Source of the DNA: Hemerocallis citrina
Taxonomy: Eukaryota > Streptophyta > Magnoliopsida > Asparagales > Asphodelaceae
NCBI GenBank assembly: GCA_017893485.1
Contig: CM030360.1
Location: 7,930,870-7,994,869, forward strand
Direction: 5' to 3'
DNA length: 64,000 bases
Made by a program: the position numbers and the translations under genes. Shown here one piece after another: positions 55,932-64,000 of the stretch. Within the stretch, counting starts at the first letter, position 1. Every line of letters starts with the position of its first letter. The notes beneath the pieces were generated by a model. That model searched no databases and was not told where the DNA came from. It saw nothing but the letters and a program-made list of their open reading frames with translations.

Positions 55932-56789
55932 TGTAACGCCCCAAATTTTTTTTTGACTCCAAACTCAATTCTTTCAATATCTATGTTACTTTAAACATAA
56001 ACTAAGAAAGTTATATTTCAAGGAAAATTTCGGCAGAGTTTCTCCTGTAAATTTTGCCCCGAAACACAGATAACTTACGGAATTCTGCTCAAAATTCCGT
56101 AGCTCACAACACATACATTCATTTCACGGGCTCCCCAGGCCAAAATGAGCAGAAACATACAGGCAATATAATATAATGCTCTGGGGGCCAAACTCATTAC
56201 GGATTATCAAATATCAAATAAAAACTATAAATTTCTTTGAAAAATGAGGTAAAAATTTAGAAAAATCTTTGTAAACCTTACCACAGAGCCTGGTACTCCA
56301 CAACGAGATGGGTACGGGTCACAAACATACCATACCACCCCACACTATACTCATCATTATCATTTACATACTTATACATCCATAATACAATTTAAATCAT
56401 AAAATTACCTCTCATCCTAACTAATTAATACAAAAATTTTAAAATAAATTCTCACCCTACAATCTACGCCTCCTCTCTGCACTGATGGGAACCTGTGACA
56501 GTAGGGGATCTAGGGTAGTCCTCGGACTCCCCTAACCTCCCAAACACTAAGGGGTTAGCCATTTCTGGTGTGAGTATAATTTACTAATTTAATAAATAAA
56601 TCAAACTATATAAATAAAATAAATTAAACTTTCAATTATCAAGGTAGGAAGATTCAACCTGAATCAGAGCATTAAAGCATCCAAATACAACTTTATATCA
56701 AGTACTAAAATTCTGCATCTGTCTACATACATATCCATAACTTTACCCCCTTCACTAAACACATCATATTAATATGTAACTATGTATAT

Positions 56790-56807
56790 ACATAAATAAA
56801 TAAATAA

Positions 56808-56902
<95 letters not shown>
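56790..56902. repeat. Compound (TAAA)n(CA)n(TA)n microsatellite
   Basis: Short TAAA repeats, then about 18 CA units, then about 22 TA units, with a single GA break between. Confidence 0.95.
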
Positions 56903-56904
<2 letters not shown>

Positions 56905-57509
56905 ACTACTTCAATTCACACTCAATTACAAGGCAACATAATGAATCACATTTCATTACCTTTCATTTAGAATTCTCCAACACCAATACTCATCATTTCA
57001 TAATTTCCACCACCTCATCGTTTCTTTATTTTCATAAATACTCACATAAGGTCCCTATCTTTTTTCTTCATACTTTTATAACTACGCACTTCATTTACCA
57101 TTCATTTACATCTACGAACTCATGACTCATATTCTTTAATACTCATTTTCATTCATAAACCCTTTTTTTCTCAATTTCATATTTCATAACACCGCGTTCA
57201 TTTATTTCTTATAACCCATATCATCACGTATGCATATATCCTCATAATACCACATTAATTCATGTCTTATGACAAAAATATAACACTTCATTGCCCATTG
57301 CAATTTACTCACATTTCATCACATCATGAACATATCACTTATTAAATACTCATTCTTATCACATCAAAAATATGTTTTATAACTCATTCTCATCCGGTTA
57401 TATTATTTAGCTATTATTCATGCTAATTGATGACTAACTTATTTTCATCTTCACTTATAACTCAAGTTATCATTGATCTCACTTTCATTCACATCAATTA
57501 ATACTCCAT

Positions 57510-57635
57510 ATCCCCAAATATAGTTTGGGCAATAACATATCACGCCCCAAAGTCGATAGCTTGGGCAATAATCACCACACCTCAAACATAGTTTGAGTAA
57601 TATCACATCACATCTCAAACTAATAGCTTGGTTAT
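57510..57635. repeat. Hairpin repeats CCCAAA/TTTGGG and CTCAAA/TTTGAG
   Basis: Four units of about 30-45 bp: CCCCAAATATAGTTTGGG, CCCCAAAGTCGATAGCTTGGG, CCTCAAACATAGTTTGAG and TCTCAAACTAATAGCTTGG. The second stem position changes C-G to T-A on both arms. Confidence 0.75.
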
Positions 57636-58050
57636 TAATTCACTTAAATCACTATTCATCTTCACTTACTTTATTCTTCATTTCCATTATTCATCACCGA
57701 TATCATGCCACTCACCCTGCGAATTATGTCAAGGCAGGTAGTTCCCACCATTTCCACAGAAATAGCGGGCGGGTAGTTCCTCGACACAATTCCAAGGTGT
57801 ATCAACTCAAATCATTCTGTATTTCACTTTCATTTATAAGATACATAATGCATTCTTTCTACTTCCCGTATTCATTATCACAACACAATTTCTTCATTTA
57901 ATCCATATTAATACACTTTTCGTATTTTCTAAATCTTATCTCGTAATTACTTATTCATTTCGACCCATACACTTACTTCACTATTTCATTTCATCTTACA
58001 CCAATTACTTTCTTCTCTTTCTCATTCACATTTCATATCATATTCATCTT

Positions 58051-58700
58051 ATCCCAGGTCTAGCCTGGAGTATCAATTCTCTCTCAGGTCTACCCTGAGG
58101 TATCAACTCTCTCTCCGGTCTATCCGGAGATATCTGCTCCCCCAGGTATATCCTGGGGTATCAACTCTCTCTCAGGTCTACCCTGAGGTATCATATCTCT
58201 CTCCGGTCTATGCGGAGGTATCTACTCTCCCAGGCCTACTCTGGGGTATCATCTCTCTCTCAGGTCTACCCTGAGGTATCATATCTCTCTCCGGTCTATC
58301 CGGAGGTATCTACTCTCCCAGGTACATCCTGGGGTATCATCTCTCTCTCAGGTCTACCCTGAGGTATCATATCTCTCTCCGGTCTATGCGGAGGTATCTA
58401 CTTTCCCAGGTCCATCCTGGGGTATCATCTCTCTCTCAGGTCTACCCTGAGGTATCATATCTCTCTCCGGTCTATGCGGAGGTATCTACTCTCCCAGGCC
58501 TACCCTGGGGTATCATCTCTCTCTCAGGTCTATCCTGAGGTATCATATCTCTCTCTGGTCTATGCGGAGGTATCTACTTTCCCAGGTCCATCCTGGGGTA
58601 TCATCTCTCTCTCAGGTCTACCCTGAGGTATCATATCTCTCTCCGGTCTATGCGGAGGTATCTACTCTCCCAGCCCTACCTTGGGGTATCATCTCAAGTC
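58051..58700. repeat. Tandem array of three covarying hairpin types
   Basis: About 22 units of 28-30 bp are arranged mostly as an 88-bp trimer repeated about seven times. Each unit is a small hairpin: CTCAGGtctaCCCTGAG, CTCCGGtctatCCGGAG or CCCAGG-tcta-CCTGGGG, with a TATC spacer. The arms change together between types. A common decayed form of the second type, CTCCGGTCTATGCGGAG, keeps five pairs. The array lies within solo LTR C. Confidence 0.92.
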
Positions 58701-60367
58701 AACCGAATTTATTGCTGTTAACATTTTCTTTTCATGTTAACATCACCCTTTATCCTCATAGCATCTCCTCTTTTATTTAAACTTATTCGCAACCAATGAT
58801 CACCATCTCACTTACCCTTTCAATGCATCACACCAAGAAAATATCACTGTAATTAATATATAAAATCATCACATCATAATATTGCACATCACAATGGTAT
58901 TGTATTATTTATTTGATCATTACCTCACACATCGTGAATATACCATACTATTTATTATCTCATTCCCACACGTTTGCATATGCCTAGTAGATTAACACAT
59001 CACAACACCATATACACAGAGATATATATACACAATACATTACCATCACCCTGAATATTTAAAATCACATCAATCCACCATATACCGACATCCATATATA
59101 CATATAACTCACCCCCATATATATATATAACTAATCTATCGTCTATAAATTTATATCACTACGCGAGACGAGTATTTAATCATCATATCGCATACCAACA
59201 CCGAACACTAATTTCCCTTTACACATACACCTCATTCCGGGATTCATATCAATCATTCGGATCATCCTAAAATTTTCTTAAAGTAACAAACACATAAATA
59301 CATTCATACTCACATAACATCCCGTGAAGACCCGATGCGCCAGCACGCTGTTCCACATCCAAATTTGCTAACATATCCTATTATCAAATTTCAACACAAT
59401 TAAGGCTCAAATCATCCAAATCAATCACTGAAAATAATAACAATATTTCTAATATCACTTAGGCATTTTATCGAACGTCTGGGATGCACACGTGCATTGC
59501 ACGTAATATTCAAATTACTACGAGATTTTTATCCCCAATTAGTTTCTAAAATCACCCCTAAAGTATTCTAATGGCCCAACAGGAATTTCTACTATTAGAA
59601 AAGAAATAATTCTCACACATATATAATTACTTTTACAAACCCAAAACCCTAATTTATTAGCAACTTGCAAAATCTCCCATAAGGTGCTAATTTCTCATCT
59701 CGACTATTCCCAACATCTCCTAATCTCCCTACCATAATACTCTTACTCAAAATAAACTTACCACACTAATTTTTATACAAAAATAAAATCTAGGATTTAC
59801 CTTTTCGAAATTCTTTCGAAAAACGGACTCTGCCACGAGCTAGAGCACCCTCCACTTAGCTATCCCCCCGAACTAATTTGAAAATAATCAAGAAACGGAT
59901 CGGATTTGGGTGGGGGGATTGCCAACCGAATGGGTTTTCGGTGGTTTTGTTCGATCGGAAAAAAAAAACAGAAGAAGAGGGAAAGAAGGAGGAAGGAATG
60001 GGGATGGGGGGGGGGTTGGGAAATTAATATATTATTAATAATATAATTAGAAAGGGATAATTGCATATGAGTCCCCACTTTTCAAAATATTTCAAATAGA
60101 CCCCCAACTCTCTCACAAAAAAAAAATACTAACAACATCAAATACATAAATTTGTCTCATAAAAATTTTCCAAAAGTAGAAAATAAAGGAAATAATATTT
60201 CCTCACATAAAACTCGACCCACAACTCCAATATATCATTAATACCAGTCTACCACAAATATCCATACCAATATCAATATTTAAATAAAATACATCAAAAA
60301 TAATTTTCACCACTCAAAATATATAAAAACAGACATTTTCGGTATTTCACAAATTCGAGGTGTTACA

Positions 60368-60671
60368 CCTGCCTCTCCTCAACAAGCCTGAACTGGGTGA
60401 AGTACTCTACCTCTACTTGGCCACATCTAAACATGCCCTCAGTGCCGTCCTGATCAGGGAAAACGACGAGGCAAAAAGGCTCATCTACTACGTCAGCAAA
60501 GTCCTCCACGATGCCGAACTCAGCTATGCTAAAATGGAGATGGTGTCCTATGCCCTTGTCATGGCAGCAAGAAAGCTTCACCCTACTTTCAAGGCCATTC
60601 TATCCAGGTCCTCATGGACCAACCCCTCAAGCAAGTCCTCAATAAACCGGAGAACTCTAGTCGATTAATCA
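60368..60671 (+). pseudogene. Tat-type gypsy 1 RNase H fragment
   Basis: LYLYLATSKHALSAVLIREN, KRLIYYVSKVLHDAELSY and MEMVSYALVMAARKLHPTF are the start of the RNase H-like domain after reverse transcriptase. A frameshift follows near 60600, after which VLMDQPLKQVLNKPENSSRL continues in another frame. Similarity ends near 60671, where sequence of element 2 begins; the integrase and 3' LTR of element 1 are missing. Confidence 0.85.
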
Positions 60672-60686
60672 AGGAGGAGTCGGATG

Positions 60687-61045
60687 AGGAGGTTTACATC
60701 AGGTGGTCGCAGGCCATCGTTATGCTTTAGCCACCTTTATTGTTTAGCCAGTGTTTTTTTTTGCTAAAGTTTGTTTCTCCCTGTAGGCGACCCTGAATAG
60801 GGCCAAGATGAAGAGGAGTCACAACTTCTGAGGCATGCATAGCTGACCGTGGCGAGCCAGAAGGAGGTTTACATCAGGTGGTCGCAGGCCACCGTTATGC
60901 TTTAGCCACCGTTATGCTTTAGCCAGTGTTTGTTTTTTGCTAAAGTTTCTTTCTCCCTATAGGCGACCTCGAACGGGGACAAGATGAAGAGGAGGCACAA
61001 CTTCTGAGGCCTGCACAGCTAACCGTGGCGAGCCAGAAGGAGGTC
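60687..61045 (+). repeat. Tandem duplication, ~175-bp unit
   Basis: Copies at 60687 and 60862 share GAGGTTTACATCAGGTGG, TCGCAGGCCA, GTTATGCTTTAGCCA, TTGCTAAAGTTT, a C/T-rich run ending in TAG, GGCGACC, and GACCGTGGCGAGCCAG-like ends. GTTATG...TAG could be a duplicated intron between short coding pieces of the antisense ORF that follows. Confidence 0.7.
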
Positions 61046-61077
61046 ATGGGAAGAAATGATGGTCTCTGATATAGGTT

Positions 61078-61473
61078 GAGGGAACTAAGGCAGAGCTGCA
61101 GATGGAGAAGCAGGCATAGGAGGAGCTATCGAAAGAGAAGGCAGAGCTGGCGAATGAGAAGCTGGACTGGGAGGTGAGGGAGAAGGAACTGGTGGCCGAT
61201 TAGGCGGCCATCATCGACTACGTCATCCTCACCCAGGACGAGGGTTACAATCTCTCTCTTGAGCACGTCAGGCCGAAATATCAGGGTTTCGACCTCAAAG
61301 GTTTTTCCTTTGAGATGCAACTAGATGATCCGTGTTGGACTCCTAGGGAAGAGACTTTGGGGGAAGAGCGTGTTTCGTCTCTCGGGGCGAAGGGCCCAGA
61401 GACTGGTGTTTATCCGGACTCTGCCGTTGCCATGAACGGAGAGATGCCTCCATCTCTTACGCAGCAGACTTAG
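61078..61473 (+). pseudogene. Tat-type antisense accessory ORF remnant
   Basis: The plus-strand frame is Glu/Lys-rich and coiled (KAELQMEKQ, KEKAELANEKLDWEVREKEL), then DYVILTQDEGYNLSLEHV, FDLKGFSFEM and a Ser/Glu-rich tail ending at TAG 61471. It has two in-frame stops. It lies downstream of, and opposite to, the integrase of gypsy element 2. Tat/Retand-type elements are known to carry an antisense ORF there, and its coiled plus C-terminal layout resembles the gypsy-type putative transposase family of plants. Its function is unknown even in intact elements. Confidence 0.55.
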
Positions 61474-61780
61474 GAATTTTTATTTCCTAGTTGTGTTTGT
61501 GCTTCTGCCTTTTTGCAAACTGGTCATTGTCCCCATGTAATTCAATTTTGGAATGAATGAAATCTATTATAGCTGCGCTTCTTATGTATAAAATCTCTTT
61601 TTTAGCGTATAGTAGTTTTTGTGTTTGTTGGCTTTGTGCGAAGTCTTCGACCATACATAGAATAGCCTTGATGGTTTTATTACAACTCTCCTAAAGATTA
61701 CGGGGGGGGGGGGGGGGGGGGGAGATTAGGTACCCTCCTTCCTCCTTGAACTTCATCAGATGTTCCACATTCCTGATCAT
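61474..61780. other. Non-coding stretch with G homopolymer
   Basis: AT-rich sequence followed by a run of about 22 G (61702-61723). On the minus strand this is just past the integrase end of gypsy element 2. I see no other feature. Confidence 0.5.
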
Positions 61781-62830
61781 CTTTATCTCCTTGCCCTAGA
61801 GTCTTCAAGCCAGTATGTCCCGAGATGGAACACTTTAGAGACCTTGTAAGGGCCCTCCCAGTTCAGAGCAAGCTTCCCCTTCTTACTGGGTTCAAAAATT
61901 TTGAGTTTTCTCCTGGATGTTTGCAGGTCAAACCTTCTTATTGTGGAACCGCTCCACCCTCTGCTAGTAGATAATCCTTCTGATAACCGACTTTTCTTGA
62001 ATTACCTCATGAAGATCCAGGTTACCGCTGAGCCCCTTCGAGTTCAGGTCCTTGTTGAAGGTCATCACTTGAGGCGATGGTATGCCGACCTCCAAGGGGA
62101 TTACCACCTCCGATCTAATTATACTTCTGAATGGCAATTCTCCCATCGGTATCCTCTTGGTTGTTTTCTATATGACCATAACACACTTGGATGTTCCTCA
62201 ACCTACAATCCTTTAGGAGACTCATGTAGCCATTTCTACAGGCCGTCTAGGATCAGACAGTTAACATTCTCAGCATGACCATTGGACTGGGTTGTGAGAT
62301 AGATGAGAATCTCTGCTGAATCCCCAATTCCATGCAGAATTGGTGGAATTCCCTTGTTGGCAAACTGAGTCTCGTTGTCTGTAACAAGGATTCAAGGGAT
62401 CCCGAACCGGCAAATAATGTTCTTCCAGAAGAACTGCTGAACTTGGTGTTATGTGATGGTAGCCATTGGTTCGGCCTTGATCCACTTTGTGAAGTAGACG
62501 ATGGCCATACTGAAGAAACTTTGTTGTCTTTTTTCCCTGGGAAAAAAGATGCCTAGATCCATCCCCCACATGGTGAAGGGGGGCGTACTCGAGATTGATT
62601 TGAGCTCTGCTTGGGGAGCGTGCTAGATCGAGGAGTACCTCTGGCAAGGTCCACACCGATGAACGTGCTCTTGTGCATCTTATAGCAGTGTTGGCCAGTA
62701 GTATATGTGGTTGAGGATTTTCTGGCGGGGGACCAAGCTCCCTTGTGGCAGCTGCTGGCTCCCCCATGCACTTCCTTGAAGGCATACTGAGCTTCTTCGA
62801 GAGAAAGACATCATAGATAGGGTCGTCTGT
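61781..62830 (-). pseudogene. Tat-type gypsy 2 integrase
   Basis: Minus-strand blocks of an integrase: a zinc-binding and core region with CGPCQRYSSI-type and KWIKAEPMATIT sequence (about 62700-62450), FWKNIICRFGIP and VTDNETQFANKGI (about 62420-62340), LTTQSNGHAENV (about 62290), and a C-terminal block GKLALNWEGPYKV and YWLEDS (about 61880-61810). The sense frame is interrupted by stops and shifts. The enzyme would insert element DNA into chromosomes. Confidence 0.78.
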
Positions 62831-63400
62831 CAATCATAGTGTATGACCATCTGAACAACACCCCTTCCATAAGGGTATACTTTTTTGCCCTCACCCAGAG
62901 CATCCTTGCCTCGGAGGGTTCATCTGAAAGAACCCTCTTATGAAGAAAGTTGAATATGGGGTCCATCCATCTCCCCGAATGTGTCTGAGGGCCAATGTAG
63001 AATGCTTCTGCATTCTCTCTATCAATGCTCGGACTGACCAGGACTTCCACAAGCATACTGTGATCAAGCCCCTCGAAGGAGGATGATGCCAATTTGGAGA
63101 GAGCGTCTGTTTGACTATTCTCTTCGTGGACAATGCAAGTGATCGAGGCTTCTTTGAAGTTTACTAGAAGCCCCTTAATGTGTGCCAGGTACTCGATCAT
63201 ACGAGCATCTCGGGCTTCATATTACCCAGAAATCTGGTTTGCTACCAATTGTGAATTGTTGAAAACTCTCACCCGTTCTGCCCTGACTTTCTAGCCAAGA
63301 GTAGTACGAGGATCAGTGCCTCGTACTCAACCTCGTTATTAGAGGCTCAGAAGTTCAAGCGCATAGAGTATAAGAGGATGAATTAATCCGGACCTTGCCA
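62811..63400 (-). pseudogene. Tat-type gypsy 2 RNase H
   Basis: MRLNF, ASNNEVEYEALI, then YLAHIKGLLVNFKEASI and NSQTDALSKLASSS mark the archaeal-type second RNase H of Tat elements, followed by a linker (VLVSPSIDREN) leading to integrase. Several stops occur before 63200. Confidence 0.8.
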
Positions 63401-64000
63401 TATCACTTCTGCCCCGCTCCCTTTGGGCATGCCTTGTTGAGGTTTGTAAATTCTGCACACATCCTCCACTTGCCGCTCACTTTCTTCACCATTACAATAT
63501 TTGCCAACCACTCCGGTCAGTTGACTTCCTGGATGAAGTAGGCGGCGAGAAGTTTATCAACCTCCTCCTTCACATCATGTTGCATGTCAGAGGCAAACTT
63601 TATGCACTTCTACTGCATTGGTCTAGTTTCCAAATCAACTCTTAGTTCGTGCATTATTAATTCCTCTAATATGCCCAGCATGTCCGAGGTCGTCCAGGAA
63701 AATAGATCACAATTTTCTTGGATTCAATCGATGATCGTTTCCTTGTATTCGAGAGGCAGAACCTTGCTTATTTGGAATCTCGTGGTCTCATCCTCCTCAG
63801 AGAAGGGGACCTCTTCTAGTTCATCAATGGGATCAGAGCTAATCAAGCTCCTATTGGAGGGGAGCTCTGCTGCATCTAGGGGGAGGACGGTGTGGTGATA
63901 TAGCATGCCTGAGCCACCTGCTGACTACCCTTAACCACTCCAACCCCGAAATTTGTGGGGACTCATGTGATATGCCGAGGCCATTTCTTGTAGGGACGTG
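63400..64000 (-). pseudogene. Tat-type gypsy 2 pre-RT region and RT start
   Basis: From the window edge: a post-protease segment with VLPLDAAELPSNRSL, then EETTRFQISKVLP-like sequence and DLFSWTTSDMLGI, and the reverse transcriptase opening (VDKLLAAYFIQEV, EWLANIVMVKKVSGKWRMC, FTNLNKACPKG). It then passes directly to RNase H sequence near 63400, so nearly all of the reverse transcriptase is deleted. The element continues beyond the window. Confidence 0.78.

Larger units (their letters stand above)
55932..60367 (-). mobile_element. Solo LTR C (4436 bp)
   Basis: It starts TGTAACGCCCC and ends GAGGTGTTACA, with a perfect 5-bp target duplication CCTGC (55927-55931, 60368-60372). On the minus strand it opens TGTAACACCTCG, then an AT-rich TATA-like region (about 60030), a pyrimidine-rich leader (59960-59880) and a possible splice donor (GAAAAG/GTAAAT, about 59800). 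Most of the rest is T/C/A-rich non-coding sequence with the microsatellite at 56790-56902 and two hairpin arrays. Same terminus type as solo LTRs A and B, but internally different. Confidence 0.85.

Noticed and set aside
58562..58780. 72-codon frame across the hairpin array
   Set aside because: It only translates the tandem repeat units and ends in unrelated AT-rich DNA.
50285..60367. The two TGTA...TTACA segments as one element with two LTRs
   Set aside because: They have separate target duplications, different interiors, and intact gypsy coding sequence between them.
61702..61723. G run as the polypurine tract of gypsy element 1
   Set aside because: Element 1 is truncated near 60671 and no LTR follows the run; it may be a simple homopolymer with uncertain length.

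Overview
This window is nuclear DNA of a flowering plant, probably a eudicot; the species cannot be named from sequence alone. It is a transposon graveyard: FAR1-type Mutator elements, a hAT element, Tourist-like and foldback MITEs, L1 LINEs, Tat- and Athila-type Ty3/gypsy elements and very long solo LTRs are nested in one another. No intact single-copy host gene is visible. Host genes appear only as fragments: the 3' end of a Tubby-like F-box gene (3796-4029, minus) and one exon of the spliceosome gene Prp8 captured by a TIR element (30334-30462). The only long undamaged reading frames are a 604-codon retrotransposon gag (44629-46443) and a 140-codon GRF zinc-finger/membrane protein inside a Mutator element (14620-15042).

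Layout. 1-4205: a TIR element, a LINE 3' end, a foldback element with 9-bp target duplication, and the Tubby remnant. 4206-25467: a hAT element with a perfect 8-bp target duplication (GTGTCTGC), whose (TA)n microsatellite has received four further TIR elements in a row: a 172-bp MITE, Mutator element A (8.4 kb), a 458-bp foldback MITE and Mutator element B (11.8 kb). Both Mutator elements carry broken FAR1/MULE-type transposases and long TIRs; B also carries the GRF gene and a 4.2-kb solo LTR. 25468-31850: LINE fragments, a Tourist-like MITE, the Prp8-carrying element and a hairpin array. 31854-38830: a nearly full-length but decayed L1 LINE on the minus strand. 39060-39545: a GGGTCC-rich repeat.

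40565-60671: a decayed Tat-lineage gypsy element whose gag-pol can be followed across three insertions, each with a 5-bp target duplication: an almost pristine 6.6-kb Athila-like element that kept gag but lost pol (42687-49290), a 4.9-kb solo LTR containing organelle-like DNA (50285-55147), and a 4.4-kb solo LTR with tandem hairpins (55932-60367). 60672-64000: a second, minus-strand Tat-type element with an antisense ORF downstream of integrase.

The most notable signals are structural. Several tandem arrays keep hairpin pairing while the stem sequence changes (58051-58700, 57510-57630, 31262-31570, 2367-3226). Two hairpins with an identical GAGGAC loop but unrelated stems precede duplicated polypurine tracts (46758-47614). 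A 10-bp palindrome, CAGTCGACTG, is scattered through two unrelated retroelements. One TA microsatellite acted as a repeated landing site. All family assignments rest on reading motifs by eye; no search was run.
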